Shown one piece after another: positions 39,901-52,527 of a DNA stretch of 64,000 bases. Source of the stretch: Aphrophora alni (Eukaryota > Arthropoda > Insecta > Hemiptera > Aphrophoridae). Under the pieces are notes generated by a model, which saw only the letters and a list, made by a program, of their open reading frames with translations, made no database searches and was not told the origin of the DNA. Location of the stretch: contig OY740768.1 of assembly GCA_963513935.1 (NCBI GenBank), positions 74,438,877 through 74,502,876 on the forward strand. The letters run 5' to 3'. How positions within the stretch are numbered: the stretch's first letter is position 1; every line of letters starts with the position of its first letter. The translations under genes were made by a program, and so were the position numbers.

Positions 39901-42259
39901 AACCTATTATGACTAAATAAATAGAAGCGAGTGATGTCTGTTTATTATTATCATATCACCATATTACACTAAGTGGGTCGAGAGGTTACGTGAGTTGTAA
40001 CTAGTCATGTCTGAAGCGACTTTTATGTTCTTATCACTTTGGATGCCTCACGGGAACGGGAAAAGGCTCGAAGACACCATGTCACCGTTGGGGAGCAGTC
40101 AGACATTCCTTCCACATTAAAATCTTTCTTATAATATAATTTGAAAATTTGTGCCAAAAGCTCAGGGATTTTAATCGTATTTATTTAAATCAAAGTAAAC
40201 TTTAGTAGACCTTATCTCCTTTTAATAGTGTTTAAATGAAATCAATAAAGTGAATGTTTATTACGAAAGATACTCCATATTATAGTAAATTATATTATTT
40301 TATTTTAAGTTAATTTCATCACACAAATTATTTACATGTACAAGTGTTATAGTTTGTTTGATAATAAAATCGTAATCACCGAAGCTAGATGAAATTTTAA
40401 ACCCTAAACTCCCAGCAAAGACAAGTGAAGTCTAAACGACGTTTCAAACAGTCCCTTGCAGTTTGACGTCTATTGCAATCACAATACGCGTTTGATTATA
40501 TAACTCGAGTTGGGGCTATGACAAGCGGCGGCCAAATGACAAAAACTTTTCTGAACTCTGTAATAAATTTTCAAATATGATGTTAGTTTACTTTTCCTCT
40601 CAGGTAGTCTAATAAATTGAATAGTACACTAGAATATACAGAATGGTATGTTTACTAGAATATACAGAATGACACCAAGGAAGCCTTTACTACGGAGTGG
40701 TTCCGAGACGACTCTAAACTTAAGAGCGAATCCGACGTTGGATTTCGTCGAGTCTGAGCAAGATGAAGTATTGGGTATGATAATGTATCCAACGGTTTTT
40801 CAGACAGAAATTACAGATTAAAAGAAATGTATCAGAAAAATCTTTAGATTCTGATACACGGATAAATATATATAAATGTGTACCCACAGTCTAACGAATT
40901 CAGATCTAATTTAGTTATTAGTTATGGATTGTTTCATAATCGTATTACAGCTGGGTGGGTGAGGAGTGGCTCAACGATTTCATGATTCACTAGAATCCTG
41001 GACATGCTGGGATTAGTGGAAATCTACGTGTGCTGACGGCTATCAAAGCAGGATCAACGAAATGAATATAACTTAAGCCAGCCTGTGGTATATCAAAGAG
41101 GCTGGCTACACAAGTTATGAGGAATTGGGTTCAGAATGTGAACGAGATGAAGTGGAGGATTATCACAGGTTTAAGGCTGAGCAAACTTTTATTTTTAAGC
41201 TAATTGAATTTGATCTTCTTCGTTAGACAGTCACAATAGAAGGAAAGTGTTAGGGTTCGTTACTGGAGAATGCCACCTAAAAACAAATATCTCTAAATGA
41301 GCAAATTCGCTGGTAAGTCTCCCAAGGAAATGTGGTTTGCAAAAGGAAACGATAGAGCAAATGTTTTTTTAATACGAATGCCTTCAAATGGGAAATGACA
41401 GAAACACTTAGATCCTTGACAAAGTGACAGTCAATCCTTCAAGACATCCCTGTCAGGAAGATTCAGACATTCATGTAACTTTCGGGTATTCCTTTTTATT
41501 TTATTGTTTATCAATCAATATTGGGAGCCCAATTAACTCTTGCAAAGAGATAAACAATCCAATTGAAGGAAAAAAAGTAAATATAATAGGGCCTATAGAG
41601 AGATTTTTTAAATTATAATAAATAGACTCTTGTAATAAAACAAGTAAATATTTATAAATATTTTGTATCAATTTGAGTACAATGTAATTGAAATTATTGA
41701 TAATACTGAAAATTGTTGGTCTCGATCAATATATCTATCGAAATATGGTTATTTATTTTCCATTTTGTTTTCAATAACTAATGTAAGAATTTCATTTTAC
41801 TTTAACAAAATAAAATATTCTTTATCAGAAGTTGAATTACATTCAATTCCACAAACAATTAAAGGAAAACATGTTCACTCATTTAAAAAAAAAAAACCTT
41901 TTTTTGAAATTTCATTTGAAAAAATATTATATTTCAATTTGAACTCCTCAATAATAAAACCAATTCTACAAGGATATACGACCACAGTATGACATAGGGT
42001 CTCTTTGAGTTTGTTGTCAATGTGTATTTAAGTGTTGCTTCTATTTAAATATTTTTATTAAAACGTTTAGAGACTCAACTTTAACTAAGGGTTGTTACTC
42101 ATTCTAACTTATTACGTACATACTATAATGTTATAACAAATTATTTGTATTGATATTATTAGTTAAGATATTGACAGACAAACATATTAAACATTTCATA
42201 TCCTTCACATTTGTATAAATAAAAATTATTACAAGTAAAATATACAGTATATTCATAAA

Positions 42260-43394
42260 GATAATTATTTACTGTAGCTCCCAAATATAGATAATTTATA
42301 AAACAATTTTTTGAAAATCACCTTTTCATGACTGGTGATTTTAAGGCAGATAGAATCACATCTATTTGCGACATTTAAATTTACATTAATTTACCTCATA
42401 GACTAACCCTCTCCTAGTCCCTTATTAAATATTTGCTTGCACGTAGTTAAAAACCTGCACATGACAGGTGAAATTTACGCATCTAAAACTCAACCCTTTT
42501 CTTTATTAATACTCGGGGTTTTAAATATTCCAAGAGTATTTTGGTGCCAAGAAACATGTTTCTCTAACAACCTGAAAATATACACAAATATTTGTTCTAA
42601 CAAAATTATAATATTTCGTTCAATACACACACATTTTTTAACTTCCTTGATATAAAATGAAAATATTAAATCATTTTTTTTTACTTCTGTGTACGAGTTT
42701 CGAATTATTCTAAATATTTTAACAAACTGAAGATTTTAATTTACCTCATATTTATGTTATTATATATAATTAAATATATTTTGTACATTTCACTTTTGTA
42801 TATTGAACATGTATATATATTTATGTGTGGTACTTCAAATAAATAAAATTATATCATGTTCTACATTTGAAGGTGAAAATACCTATAACAACAAATGCAA
42901 AATAAGTACGAAAACTCTAATATAGTGTCTAAGCTATCACATACTTTCCATTATAACTGTTTATTTAATGTATTCAAGACAACAAGGATTATTTAAAAGG
43001 CCGAGTTTTTCAAATATTTGGAAACTGCCAACACCATCAAGATGATTTAAATACAATGAATTTTAATAATTGCTTTCAATATTGCGTTCGATTCTTAAAT
43101 TTGTTTTATAACTAGCCACAAAATAGTTTTTACCTTTCCCGAAAGTGTTTTGAGCGGAGTCCGACTTAGAAAATATAAAAATATATAATTTTCTTTTTGT
43201 TTTGTTGATTGTTATATTTTACAATTTTCTCTTATCAATAGTAGGGAAGTAGGGAAAAATTGTTGTCCAGTATTCAGATGATCTTATTGTTTGTTTATGT
43301 TGAACAGGTTATGTTTACCTTGTATTGTTTGGTTTACAGTTTGTGTTGAAGTTAATTTAGAGTTTTAGTGAATAGATCTGTGAAGTTTGATGTT
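42260..43394. other. AT-rich gene-free DNA
   Basis: Nothing recognisable; presumably the rest of duplication B and the 5' flank of the second transposase. Confidence 0.5.
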
Positions 43395-45068
43395 ATGGGA
43401 AAAAAAAGAAAATAGGAACATGAAACAAGTGCTGTAAGTAAATAAGTGGTTCACAAATAAACAATATTTATGTTTACGCCTACAGTTTCTAATTCTAGCA
43501 CATATTCTAAAACTCCTGAATTTGAAAAGGTGAAAATAATTTTCACTACTGTGATAGTAAATGTGAGTCATTATCAAATGAAATCATTGATATAAATCAG
43601 AAGATAAAGTTTATTAGTGAAGTTGTTGTTGTCGTCATTGTTTTCAAAATCTGAATTTCGACAAGAAGTCATTAGTAGTTCCAGCAACGAAGTTCAGAGT
43701 ATTTTGTACTAATTGTACAGAAACAGATAAAAGTTTTTAAAACTATTGAATTGTTGCTCAAAATACTGAAATCTTTCTCTGCCACCTACAAACCCTGCAA
43801 AACATGAGATGGTTCTTGTGTTGGCCATTGAGACTTTGTTTAAAACGCAGTTGAAGTATGTGTTTCCCAAAATGATGGAAATATGGACTTATGTGTTTTG
43901 TTGTTAGTAGTTTGCAGAATAGAGCCAGAATAGTTGGCATCTCTTAACGGTCACATAATTTTAGATAAATCGGTAGATATGGATAAGATTAGATGTTTGA
44001 ATTATTTCTAAATATTATCTCTGCCCTCTTAGAGAAAGAAATGTGTATGAGGACTCATGTTCCGCTAATTATATAGGAAGCAGTTGACTTATGGAAATAC
44101 TTCGTGTCCTAGAAACGTTTAGACGTTTTGACTAATTGTACGACGTACGATACCTTAATTATTATTGAGAACGAGATACAAAGCCTTTTTATCTGTAAAT
44201 AACGCTAAGGTACACAACAAGGCCAAGAACACTTAGAGTTGGATAACGTACAAAAACCTATGGGAACTAGACTTTTGAAGATAAAATAAAAAATAAAACT
44301 CATTGACGGTAAATCTTTATCTGAAGATAATCGACTAACTACAGAAGCAATACAAGAGACATAAGATATTTAAGGTTTAGCCATTCGAAGAAATGTTCAC
44401 AGTGTTGTTGCTATGAGGCAGGCTATATCGGCAGATATTCCATGCTATGTCAACGAACAACAATCCAACACACCAGCTTTGTATTAAGTACAAAAGTACA
44501 TGGCGCGGCTACAAACAATGTTTATTGATTAGGAGATTTATGATAGTAAAAATCACTTAAATTTGCTTGAAGTAATCATGGTAGTAATAAAGCCTAATTA
44601 AAGCCAATATCCGACTCTAAACTGTTTGAGAAATATTTCAAAGGTAAAACTCAAAATCCAAAAGTATCGCCGAATTGTGTGATTTGGTCAATAGTGGTTA
44701 AAACCGTATTTGTCCAGCTATAAACATTAAAGTATAGTGTTTATTCTGCAGTGAGTTCATTCCATGATGTCTTTATAAGTAATTTTCAGATTATGGAACA
44801 ATTGGAACTGAATACTGGTAAACATTTAGTAAAAGTAATATCTCGTTTGGAAGGAGTACGACTTCGAAAAACTGAAAAGCTGTTAGTGACCTTTAAAAAA
44901 AATAGAAATAGAAAGACGTTAGAACATTTTTTAAGAACAAGAAGACAAAGGACAACCCATTCTACAGTGCTCGAGAGTACTATTACTTTTTGCAGTAAAT
45001 GTAGGCCTAATAATAAATATTTATTTTTTATTTTTCCGAAAGTATATTGTTTTCATCTTTCATTTTGA
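43395..45068 (+). pseudogene. Second Mutator-like transposase, heavily decayed
   Basis: ATG at 43,395 opens MGKKRK and then a stop. The family is recognisable mainly in the C-terminal half. A GKSLSEDNRLTTEAIQE segment is followed by LAIRRNVHSVVAMRQAIS and KYMARLQTMFI. Next come NPKVSPNCVIWSIVVKTVFV (about 44,650-44,715), then the long open part from about 44,740 with AVSSFHDVFISNFQIMEQL, LNTGKHLVKVISRL and a basic tail FKKNRNRKTLEHFLRTRRQ. These correspond in order to the family's LTxxLI, IR..H....MR.A, NPNES.NSVIW, VPKTVFV and AV.SFNDG...LG...G blocks. The N-terminal half is almost unreadable and the catalytic Asp blocks were not found. This is a different, older lineage than the copy at 30-32 kb and lies in the opposite orientation. 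Confidence 0.72.
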
Positions 45069-45186
45069 GAAAAGTTTCGTTTAAAATTGAGTTTGATAGA
45101 CGTTCGGCCTCCCGTTGGTTTGGATCTTATTTGCAGCCAGTCCAGAATGCTAATTTTTCATAAGGGATTCTAAATTTTCTTTTGAC

Positions 45187-45251
45187 TTAGTGAAATTATT
45201 CCAACTGTATAGCTGGTTACGTAGGTCCATCCGATAGAAGCTTTCGTTTAT
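45187..45251 (-). repeat. Exon-like WTYV module, copy 2
   Basis: The minus strand reads TTTTTTAATCTGAG and then a frame TKASIGWTYVTSYTVGIISL without a stop to about 45,187. This is the copy with the most protein-like reading. The first codon after the AG phase is a TAA, so the upstream boundary may be slightly off. Confidence 0.45.
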
Positions 45252-45624
45252 CTCAGATTAAAAAATATGTTTAGCATCTATTTTTGCTGTCGTGCTGAAT
45301 ACTGATTGGAATAAAATATAAAATTTAAAAAATCGTAAACTGCAAATTATGCAACAATTATAGTTAAATTCGAATTGAACAGTATACAAAATATACAGTA
45401 TCGTATACATTTATATAAGTACAGGGTGTATTATTCTTTTCAATTAAAATATATATATGTTGTAATTTTTAGAGTATCCCTAAAAGTTAATTTGCATCAA
45501 CAAAGTTTCAAATGAAGATTACAAATAAGATTACAAAATAAAAATACTGATTAATTGTAAATATTTTTGACGAACTATTAATGAATTTCTGTTAAGCATA
45601 AGTTAGTTTATATAGATGAAAATA

Positions 45625-45735
45625 CTAAAGTTCTCTTACTTACTCCTCTAGTCTGTAAATTAATATGGGGAACTGTTTATATTACTGAGGAGGACTTCTT
45701 CCAAGAGGTTTTTCAACAGTTATAAAAGTTGTTAA
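45625..45735 (+). repeat. Exon-like VEED module, copy 3
   Basis: TACTTACTCCTCTAGTCTGTA precedes a frame LIWGTVYITEEDFFQEVFQQL ending in a stop. It aligns residue by residue with VFVEEDLFQELVQ of copy 2. Confidence 0.45.
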
Positions 45736-46419
45736 GTGTGTCAACTCTATGTGCTAGCGTGTATATTTTGTTATAGTTTGTGTTATGACAAAGCAACTTT
45801 GTAGTTAAAATCAACTGATGATGCTAACACAGTGATGAAGCGACGATACATTTAAGCGGTATAAAATGACATATGTTTTATATAATAAAAAACAAATCTG
45901 ACATTTACATTTTTATAAAATGAATGTCAAATAATCTGTTGATTTGCCATTGAACGTAGTGCTTTAATAAAATAATAAATACAATTTAAGTGTTGAAGCC
46001 CAAACACTTCCATTAAAAGTCTATAAATAGAATGTTTAATAATTTCTGTTATTAAAAAACCTCTCGGTCGTGATTGCTTTAAAAAAAGAAGAAAAAAGAG
46101 ATCCTTAGTCTATTACTCAAATTATATGAATTTTAAGAATTCAATTTTGACATTCTACACATGGAATACATTAATATTGTGTTTTGAAATATTACTTTTA
46201 AAACAACAACAACAACAATACTTAAAAATCTACAATCAAATTCAATTCACTTCCTTAGAATACTTACGAATCTATTTGCAATATTGACAAATTTATGAAA
46301 AACAAGACATTTCATTTGATAAGATATAAAATAGTTAACACACATCGTAAAAGTGGTTTAACTTGGACCCCTATTGTACAACGCCAAACTTCCACGATCG
46401 TTTACACATCTTTTCTCCT

Positions 46420-46487
46420 CTTTGTAAAATTATTCCAAATGTATAGCTGGCCACATCGATCACTTCAACAGACTCCTTTGATCATGT
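46420..46487 (-). repeat. Exon-like WTYV module, copy 3
   Basis: The minus strand reads TTGTTACGGCAG, then HDQRSLLK, a stop, and PAIHLE. A one-base shift brings the later part (CCAGCTATACATTTGGAATAA) into register with copy 2. Confidence 0.45.
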
Positions 46488-49400
46488 CTGCCGTAACAAT
46501 TGCATTTATAATCTACTTGAGAAGTCGTGCAACAGAACTGAATATTGTAAATCAAAATATTAGTGTTTTTGATCATGCTTTACAAAATAACTCTTTACAT
46601 CGAGGTATGTTATTATTTTTATTTCAAAGTGAATATTGAGTAATATAAGATAAGAATGGGAGACCCAAAAAGGTTGTTACGTTATTATCTTATTCGATGG
46701 CCTTATGTTGGTATTAAGGTTAAATATCATTAAAACAGTACGAAATCCTTTATTGTTGTATGGAATCAAAGAATTTTCATTTATTGTTAAATAGTGTTTT
46801 TAATTTGTGACCTACGTAGAATGTTCAATCTCATTGTTAAAAAACCATTACATATTTATTCTATTTAAAATATTTAGCCAATGACACTACAAAGGACGTT
46901 ATAATCGTAATCTAATATATTTGTCTATTACAGTAGACCATCAAAGAAAATATTACGATAATATTTAACTTAAATGAAAACTGCTAAGTAAAAATAATAA
47001 AATATTTAAATTCTTTGAAATAGGTTTTACATTCATAAAATGCTGTGTTGGGAGTTCACAGTAAATAAATCTAACTTAACTTTTTTTCTCATTTACTTCT
47101 CTTTCATCTTTTCTATCAGACCCCTCTTCAGGAGCAATTTTTTATCTCTTCTTAGCCTGACGTTATTTGAGTATTGGAGAGCTAGGAGCCTCTTTTCATG
47201 GTTTTGTCTTACTTGTCATATTTTGTTTTTGCGATTTTTTGCGTTTAAACAACAAGAATAAAAATAAATATATAAAGTAATAAAAGATAAAATACTTTAA
47301 CATCAAACGTAGTAGACAACAAATAATGAATAGGAATGATTTATTTCAATATGTAAACTAGAGTATTTATGTTTCTAAAATAATGACTAAAGATAAACTT
47401 TTGTTAGAGGTCGAATATTAAAGAATTACTAAAAATTTATATATGTAAAAACCTTCTGTTGTTTTGTAAAGATCGAAGCAAAAGAACATGAAGAAATTAT
47501 AGAAGTTCTCCACAAGTAAGGACGTGTCTATATACGAGACAAAAACATATATCATTTATCAAAAGAACGAGTAATAAAATATTTAATTGTCAAAATTAAA
47601 TACACAAGTAATTTCTAAAAAAATTAAGTAGCATTTTAAAGAATTAGATTAAAATTGTTTATTTTAAAATGATTTTTAATTTGTTATTCGAGTTATTTTC
47701 ATGTTGACTATATACTAATTTGACTCAAAACCCATCGCAACAATATACACAAACACACGTAAAATATACCAAGAAAATGTAGTAACATAAGCAACAAATA
47801 TTTTTGAAATTTAAATACATATATTTGATAGTGGTAAAATAAAACTATTAATAAAACTAAAATAGCTGAACCATAGGATTATAATTGCAATCACAAACAC
47901 TGAGGTTTAAAATAATTTAACACTATTTATTTGATTTTAAGGGTAAAACAATATCATGTATGCTTTTAGTATGTATTTTCCAAAGTTATGTTTTATACAA
48001 AGTATGCTTTTAGTATTTTAACTAATTACAAAGTTAATGTGTAATATCAAGTTTTTCTTGATATGTGTTTTCCCGAAAATGGTTCTGGTATATTAATTTA
48101 TGGTGTTAATAAAGTAAAAGCGCCGAGTGTTTGACATATAACATCATTTGTAATATTTATATTACAAATCTGTAGAGAGAATATATATGCAATCAGTTGT
48201 GATAAAATAGTTATTAGTGTTGGGAAAAAGGGTAATTTTCACAACTAATTTATTATAAATGCTACAATTTGCAGTAAGTTTTGCTAGTCAAAGATAAATA
48301 AAATATATAAATAAATAAATAAAATTTTAAAAAAATATTCTTAAATCTTTTCTAAATGAAAAAGAAAAAAAACATTAATTTTATTCTCAATTTAGTTTTT
48401 ATCAAAAGAGTTTATTTAGGTTAATTTTATCTAATGTTTTTAATACATTTTACCCTAATGGTAGAAAACAGTAGTTCTTAGAAACGAAAAGTATTTTCTG
48501 GTGAAAAAGAAAAAAGTCTTTAATTTCTATAACCTGTCGGATTTCATAATTTCAATACAATTTTAATTGCGTAGAGATTTATTAATTTTGTAAAATTTAT
48601 TCCCTCACTCCAAAGCGATTAAAACATACTCCCTCTTTTAAGTAAAAAACACATACTCTAACAATTCATACTCTAATTTGTACTGTAGTTTTGTAGAATA
48701 AAAACTAATGAATACAGTAACTTCTACAAGAAATATAAATATGAACAAGAGGTCGTTTCAACGTCTAGTATCATCTTCTACATTTGCAATCAGTTCACAC
48801 AGCTCTAACAATTGGAAGTGTTTGTGTACCGACGGTAGCTAAGGAAGAAGTCAATAAATTCTTTTATTGTAATGGAAAATATATTGTCCTAGCAAGTTTT
48901 CTTGTTTAATAATTTGCTATGTTACAAAGTAACATACAAGTTTCTGCCAGATGCTTTTTTCAGAGATGATTTTAATTAATTTGTTCTATTTGCTATTACG
49001 GTTGAATTTATAGTACTTCCAATATATAAATGTCTTTTTCTCTCGGTGTTGACTATTGATACCTGCAAAAAAAAAAATATAATTTTATTAGTTGGAATGC
49101 CGTTATTGCATTCAACTGACTTATTTACTCCATCAAGTAATAAAGTAATTGTCTCTCATTACATTTAAAGTACATCAAGTAATATAAACATATTTAAAAC
49201 TCCCTTTCTTCGAAATAAAATATAGTTAATTGTTTACAGGTCCTTATTAAACCCTCCAGTAAATTTTTAATGGCGATTTACATTTCACTATATACTAGCT
49301 TAAAAACTAAAGTAGGTACAATATTAGCAATATTGTTGTAATATTTAATAAAGTTGAACTTTTTATTACTGTTACTTTATTATGTGTAACTACTTCAAAA

Positions 49401-50910
49401 TATTCCACTGAAGTAAAAAAATATGATTCTTTCTGACTTGAAATTAAGAGTAAATGAGCGTAGTATATAATAATATTGTGGCATTATTGTAGATTTAGGC
49501 ATAATTTTGTAATTAGTAATGCAGCTATTATTCTTTGGACTTCTTGGAGTTATAACAAGTTCAATTCAGAACCTGTTATGAGACTAGACTTTATTTCATT
49601 ATGCAGTTATGGTTGTACTAAGATAAGACTATTTCTCCGCAATTCCCTAGTTCTATAATTTCAACTGTATTGAGGTAAAACCGGGGATATAAAAAAGAGT
49701 ATAGTGAGTGATGTGAAACTGATCATTTGGAGTTCCATTACAAACATTCCATTGAAGTTAATATAATAAAACAGGTTTATAATCTTTTTAATTGTGGGCC
49801 TACCAATTTAAAAAACCTGAATATATACTATTATTACAGGGCAATGCCCAATATAGTTCACAAGATTCAAAGAGACATACATTCAAAGAAACACGCAATA
49901 AAGGAACTTAACTTTTATATAAGTCTAGTTATATAAATGACTGTTGTCCTTAAGAGATTCAGTAACATAAGACTTTACTTTGTTCATACGGTTTTAATGA
50001 AGAATAATGTGCAAGAGTCACCCTTCCAGCTAATGAAGACCACTAGGGAAACATTAGACATATTACATAAGGTTATTGTAGAATGGTGAAATGAGTATTA
50101 ATGTCGCAAACTGTATGAAAGTTTGTTACTTCGTCTTAAGTTGAAAATGAAATTACATAGCAACATTACACACAATTGCAGACAAAAACGTGTGCGAGTA
50201 GAATTTTTAATGACATATATTTTTAGTTTCGTCTTAAATTATAATAAAAATATATAATAAAATTTATAATAGACTACAATACAAAATATACGCGAACTAT
50301 AACGCTCACGTGTGTATGTTTATGAATAAGAAACATTTAACGTAAGTAAAATATCACGATCATTGGATTCCACATCTTCTGGCTGTAAATAGTGATAAAG
50401 TTTTCAAAAAGCTGTAGCATGTACACTTTCAACACTTGGGTACTAAATATATTGTATCTAGAGACTCACGTAGAAAAGTAATACAATGGCAGGTGTTATG
50501 AATGCATTAAGTAGTTTTGAAGTCTGTAAAGGATAATACTGAAGAAATAACTGGTTTGTACGTCATTAATTTACAAACATATTTTATAGTACATTATAAA
50601 TCGTTAATTTATTTAATATTACAAAATAATACTATCCTGTTACGATGGGAAGAGTTAACAAAATATAACGCATAGAACACTAATTAGGAATAATAACTTC
50701 TCTAAGAAAATAGTATGGAGTTCAGCGAATCATAACGTTACTCCGGTGCGTCAAAATAAAAACGTTTACTGTCATTATTTATATTCTGTCTATTCGATTA
50801 TTGAAATCGAAGTACGGTGGGGTTAATGGAGGGAATAAATTTATTTCTTCTTTTTTTATTTAAAATCTTTCTGGTTTTAGTTGAAAATGTAATCCATAGG
50901 TTATTTATAT

Positions 50911-50937
50911 ATATAATCACCTTTCGCTCATCACCGC

Positions 50938-50997
<60 letters not shown>

Positions 50998-51016
50998 CAC
51001 CTTTCACTCATCACCG

Positions 51017-51064
<48 letters not shown>
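50911..51064 (+). repeat. 80-bp tandem duplication of a compound (AT)n unit
   Basis: A unit made of ATATAATCACCTTTCRCTC, ATCACCGYCTC and an (AT)n tract occurs at 50,911-50,990 and again at 50,991-51,064. The unique parts differ by two transitions. Confidence 0.9.
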
Positions 51065-51066
<2 letters not shown>

Positions 51067-51086
51067 ATGTTTTCTCTAATAGTCTA

Positions 51087-51492
51087 ATTACAATAGAGTA
51101 ACTTAGCCTCCAGCTGTACCATCTTGTATAATGCCTCGAGCCAAATATTTTATATATAATTGAAATTACAATGTATTTTAAACATGGCGAGTGAACATTG
51201 TAAAGGAACACTAATTATTGAGCTTACAAAACAAATGAACTAATTTTCCTAAATCTTATACAACAATGCTAGATTTTATATTTTATTTGTTATTTAGACA
51301 AAAAGAAATTACTTGATTATTACTAATGGTATTTATTATAAGACCATTCAAAGCTATTAGAATGAATTAATAACATAATACTATTATATTTTTCAAGTTT
51401 TATGTTTTGCGTATTCCGATTTTAACATCTATTAACATAATAGCCTATCTCGTTTTATTAATCCCTCAAATTTAATATGAGTAAATTAACAA
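51087..51492 (+). repeat. 406-bp repeat, copy 2
   Basis: Partner of 17,998-18,403 (about 97.5% identical, no gaps seen). The small frame after the ATG is slightly longer here, MASEHCKGTLIIELTKQMN. It lies between an (AT)n array and an inverted VEED module. Confidence 0.8.
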
Positions 51493-51499
51493 GTTTTGT

Positions 51500-51610
51500 A
51501 AACCCTTGCAAACGTTTCTTCTCTTTACTTCATTAACTCTTAAACAAGTCCTCTACAACAAATTTAAACATCTTGCTTTATTAGACTGTAGACAAGAGAA
51601 AGGAACCATA
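51500..51610 (-). repeat. Exon-like VEED module, copy 4 (inverted)
   Basis: The minus strand reads TTTCTCTTGTCTACAG, then FKFVVEDLFKS and a stop. It matches the plus-strand copies at 19.8 and 34.6 kb. Confidence 0.4.
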
Positions 51611-51739
51611 GGAACTAATGTTCCGGTTATAAAATTATTTAATAATGATGTTATTCGTAATATTAATATGGTTTATTCGGACATTTGTTGTTTGAAAGTA
51701 ATGTTGTTGCACAGATGGACTTCACCTCGTCATACTAGT

Positions 51740-52527
51740 TTCATACTAACTTTTGTTTTGTTTTTTTCAAATTCTCTTGGAGCAACTGGTATTTGTTTCG
51801 GTTGGTCTTCTACTAGTTTCCTTCCTGGTCTCCGCTCCTTTCGGACAACAGTGCTCCATTCCTATTTATCCGTTCCCGCTTCTGCTCTCTGTTGACCTTG
51901 AAACGTACCCCCTACTTCTGGGCTCGTTGTCGCTATTCGTGGACGCTTTCTTGATGGTTGAGTCTTGCCCCCTACAGGGCTACTAACCACTGTCAAGGGC
52001 GCCCTCTCAATCAGGCTTCACACTGCATTCCTCCGCATCAGTCGGCATGCATCTAGCACTTCTAACCCCTCCTCTATATGTACTAGTCCATTCTTTATGG
52101 CCAAATTAACGGTTTTATGCTTTCGTGCAGCTTGGCACATCAATCTGAGAATTTCTCTTATGGATTGCAGCTGTATTTCTTCATTTTTATCAGCTTCATC
52201 AACTTGAATCTTAAGACTTTCCGTCTCCTTATCGGTAGTTACGACTATAGTTTCTAATATAAACTCCTCGAGACCTGTGTCCACTACCTCATTCTCCGTA
52301 TCCATATCATCTCAATCGCCCTGTTCCTTAGAGGACCTTCCGTCCATACTCGCTGGTGTCGGTGGTGATCATGACAGCGTCATACTCCTTCTAAAAGGAT
52401 CAATTTCTTTCATATTTGTTTCACTTGTAGTATTTACTTGGGCCAAGTGATCCACCCCTCCTGCAGAATAGTGCGATTGGCCGCCCCTAAAATCCGTGCC
52501 GCCAGCGCCAGCCTCCGAGTCTTTCAT
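51740..52527 (-). pseudogene. LINE ORF1 (gag-like) N-terminal fragment with four stops
   Basis: From ATG 52,527 the minus strand stays in one frame to about 51,740, broken only by TGA at 52,369-52,371, TGA at 52,312-52,314, TGA at 52,015-52,017 and TAG at 51,862-51,864. The reading includes MKDSEAGAGGTDFRGGQSHY, a helical acidic stretch (ESLKIQVDEADKNEEIQLQS), NLAIKNGLVHIEEGLEVLDA, then KRPRIATTSPEVGG and EWSTVVRKERRPGRKL. The order (acidic helix, AIKNGL..IEEGL, KRPR.ATSPEV, EW..V.RK) is what I associate with ORF1 of insect I/Jockey-type LINEs, an RNA-binding protein. The zinc-knuckle part and ORF2 are missing. The conserved frame with mostly TGA stops suggests young decay by C-to-T change. 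The 95-codon frame at 52,018-52,305 is one segment of it. Confidence 0.68.

Larger units (their letters stand above)
34530..42260 (+). repeat. Segmental duplication, copy B
   Basis: Diverged collinear partner of 19,650-23,580; landmarks are listed there. Homology is seen at 34.53-35.0 kb and resumes at about 39.40 kb. The intervening 4 kb is not in copy A and includes a degenerate LINE (35,080-35,730). After 42.26 kb the match fades. Confidence 0.72.
45069..50910. other. AT-rich DNA with exon-like modules, no intact gene
   Basis: Contains two WTYV modules (45.2 and 46.4 kb) and one VEED module (45.7 kb). From about 46.7 kb to 50.9 kb no repeat or coding feature was recognised. The 114-codon frame at 46,295-46,639 covers the antisense of a WTYV module and is not supported. 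Confidence 0.5.

Noticed and set aside
45816..45860. CTGATGA followed by GATGAAGCGACG as a second hammerhead
   Set aside because: The second core block is GAAG rather than GAAA and no stems I to III could be drawn.
46295..46639. 114-codon plus-strand frame
   Set aside because: Covers the antisense of a WTYV module; no similarity of its own.
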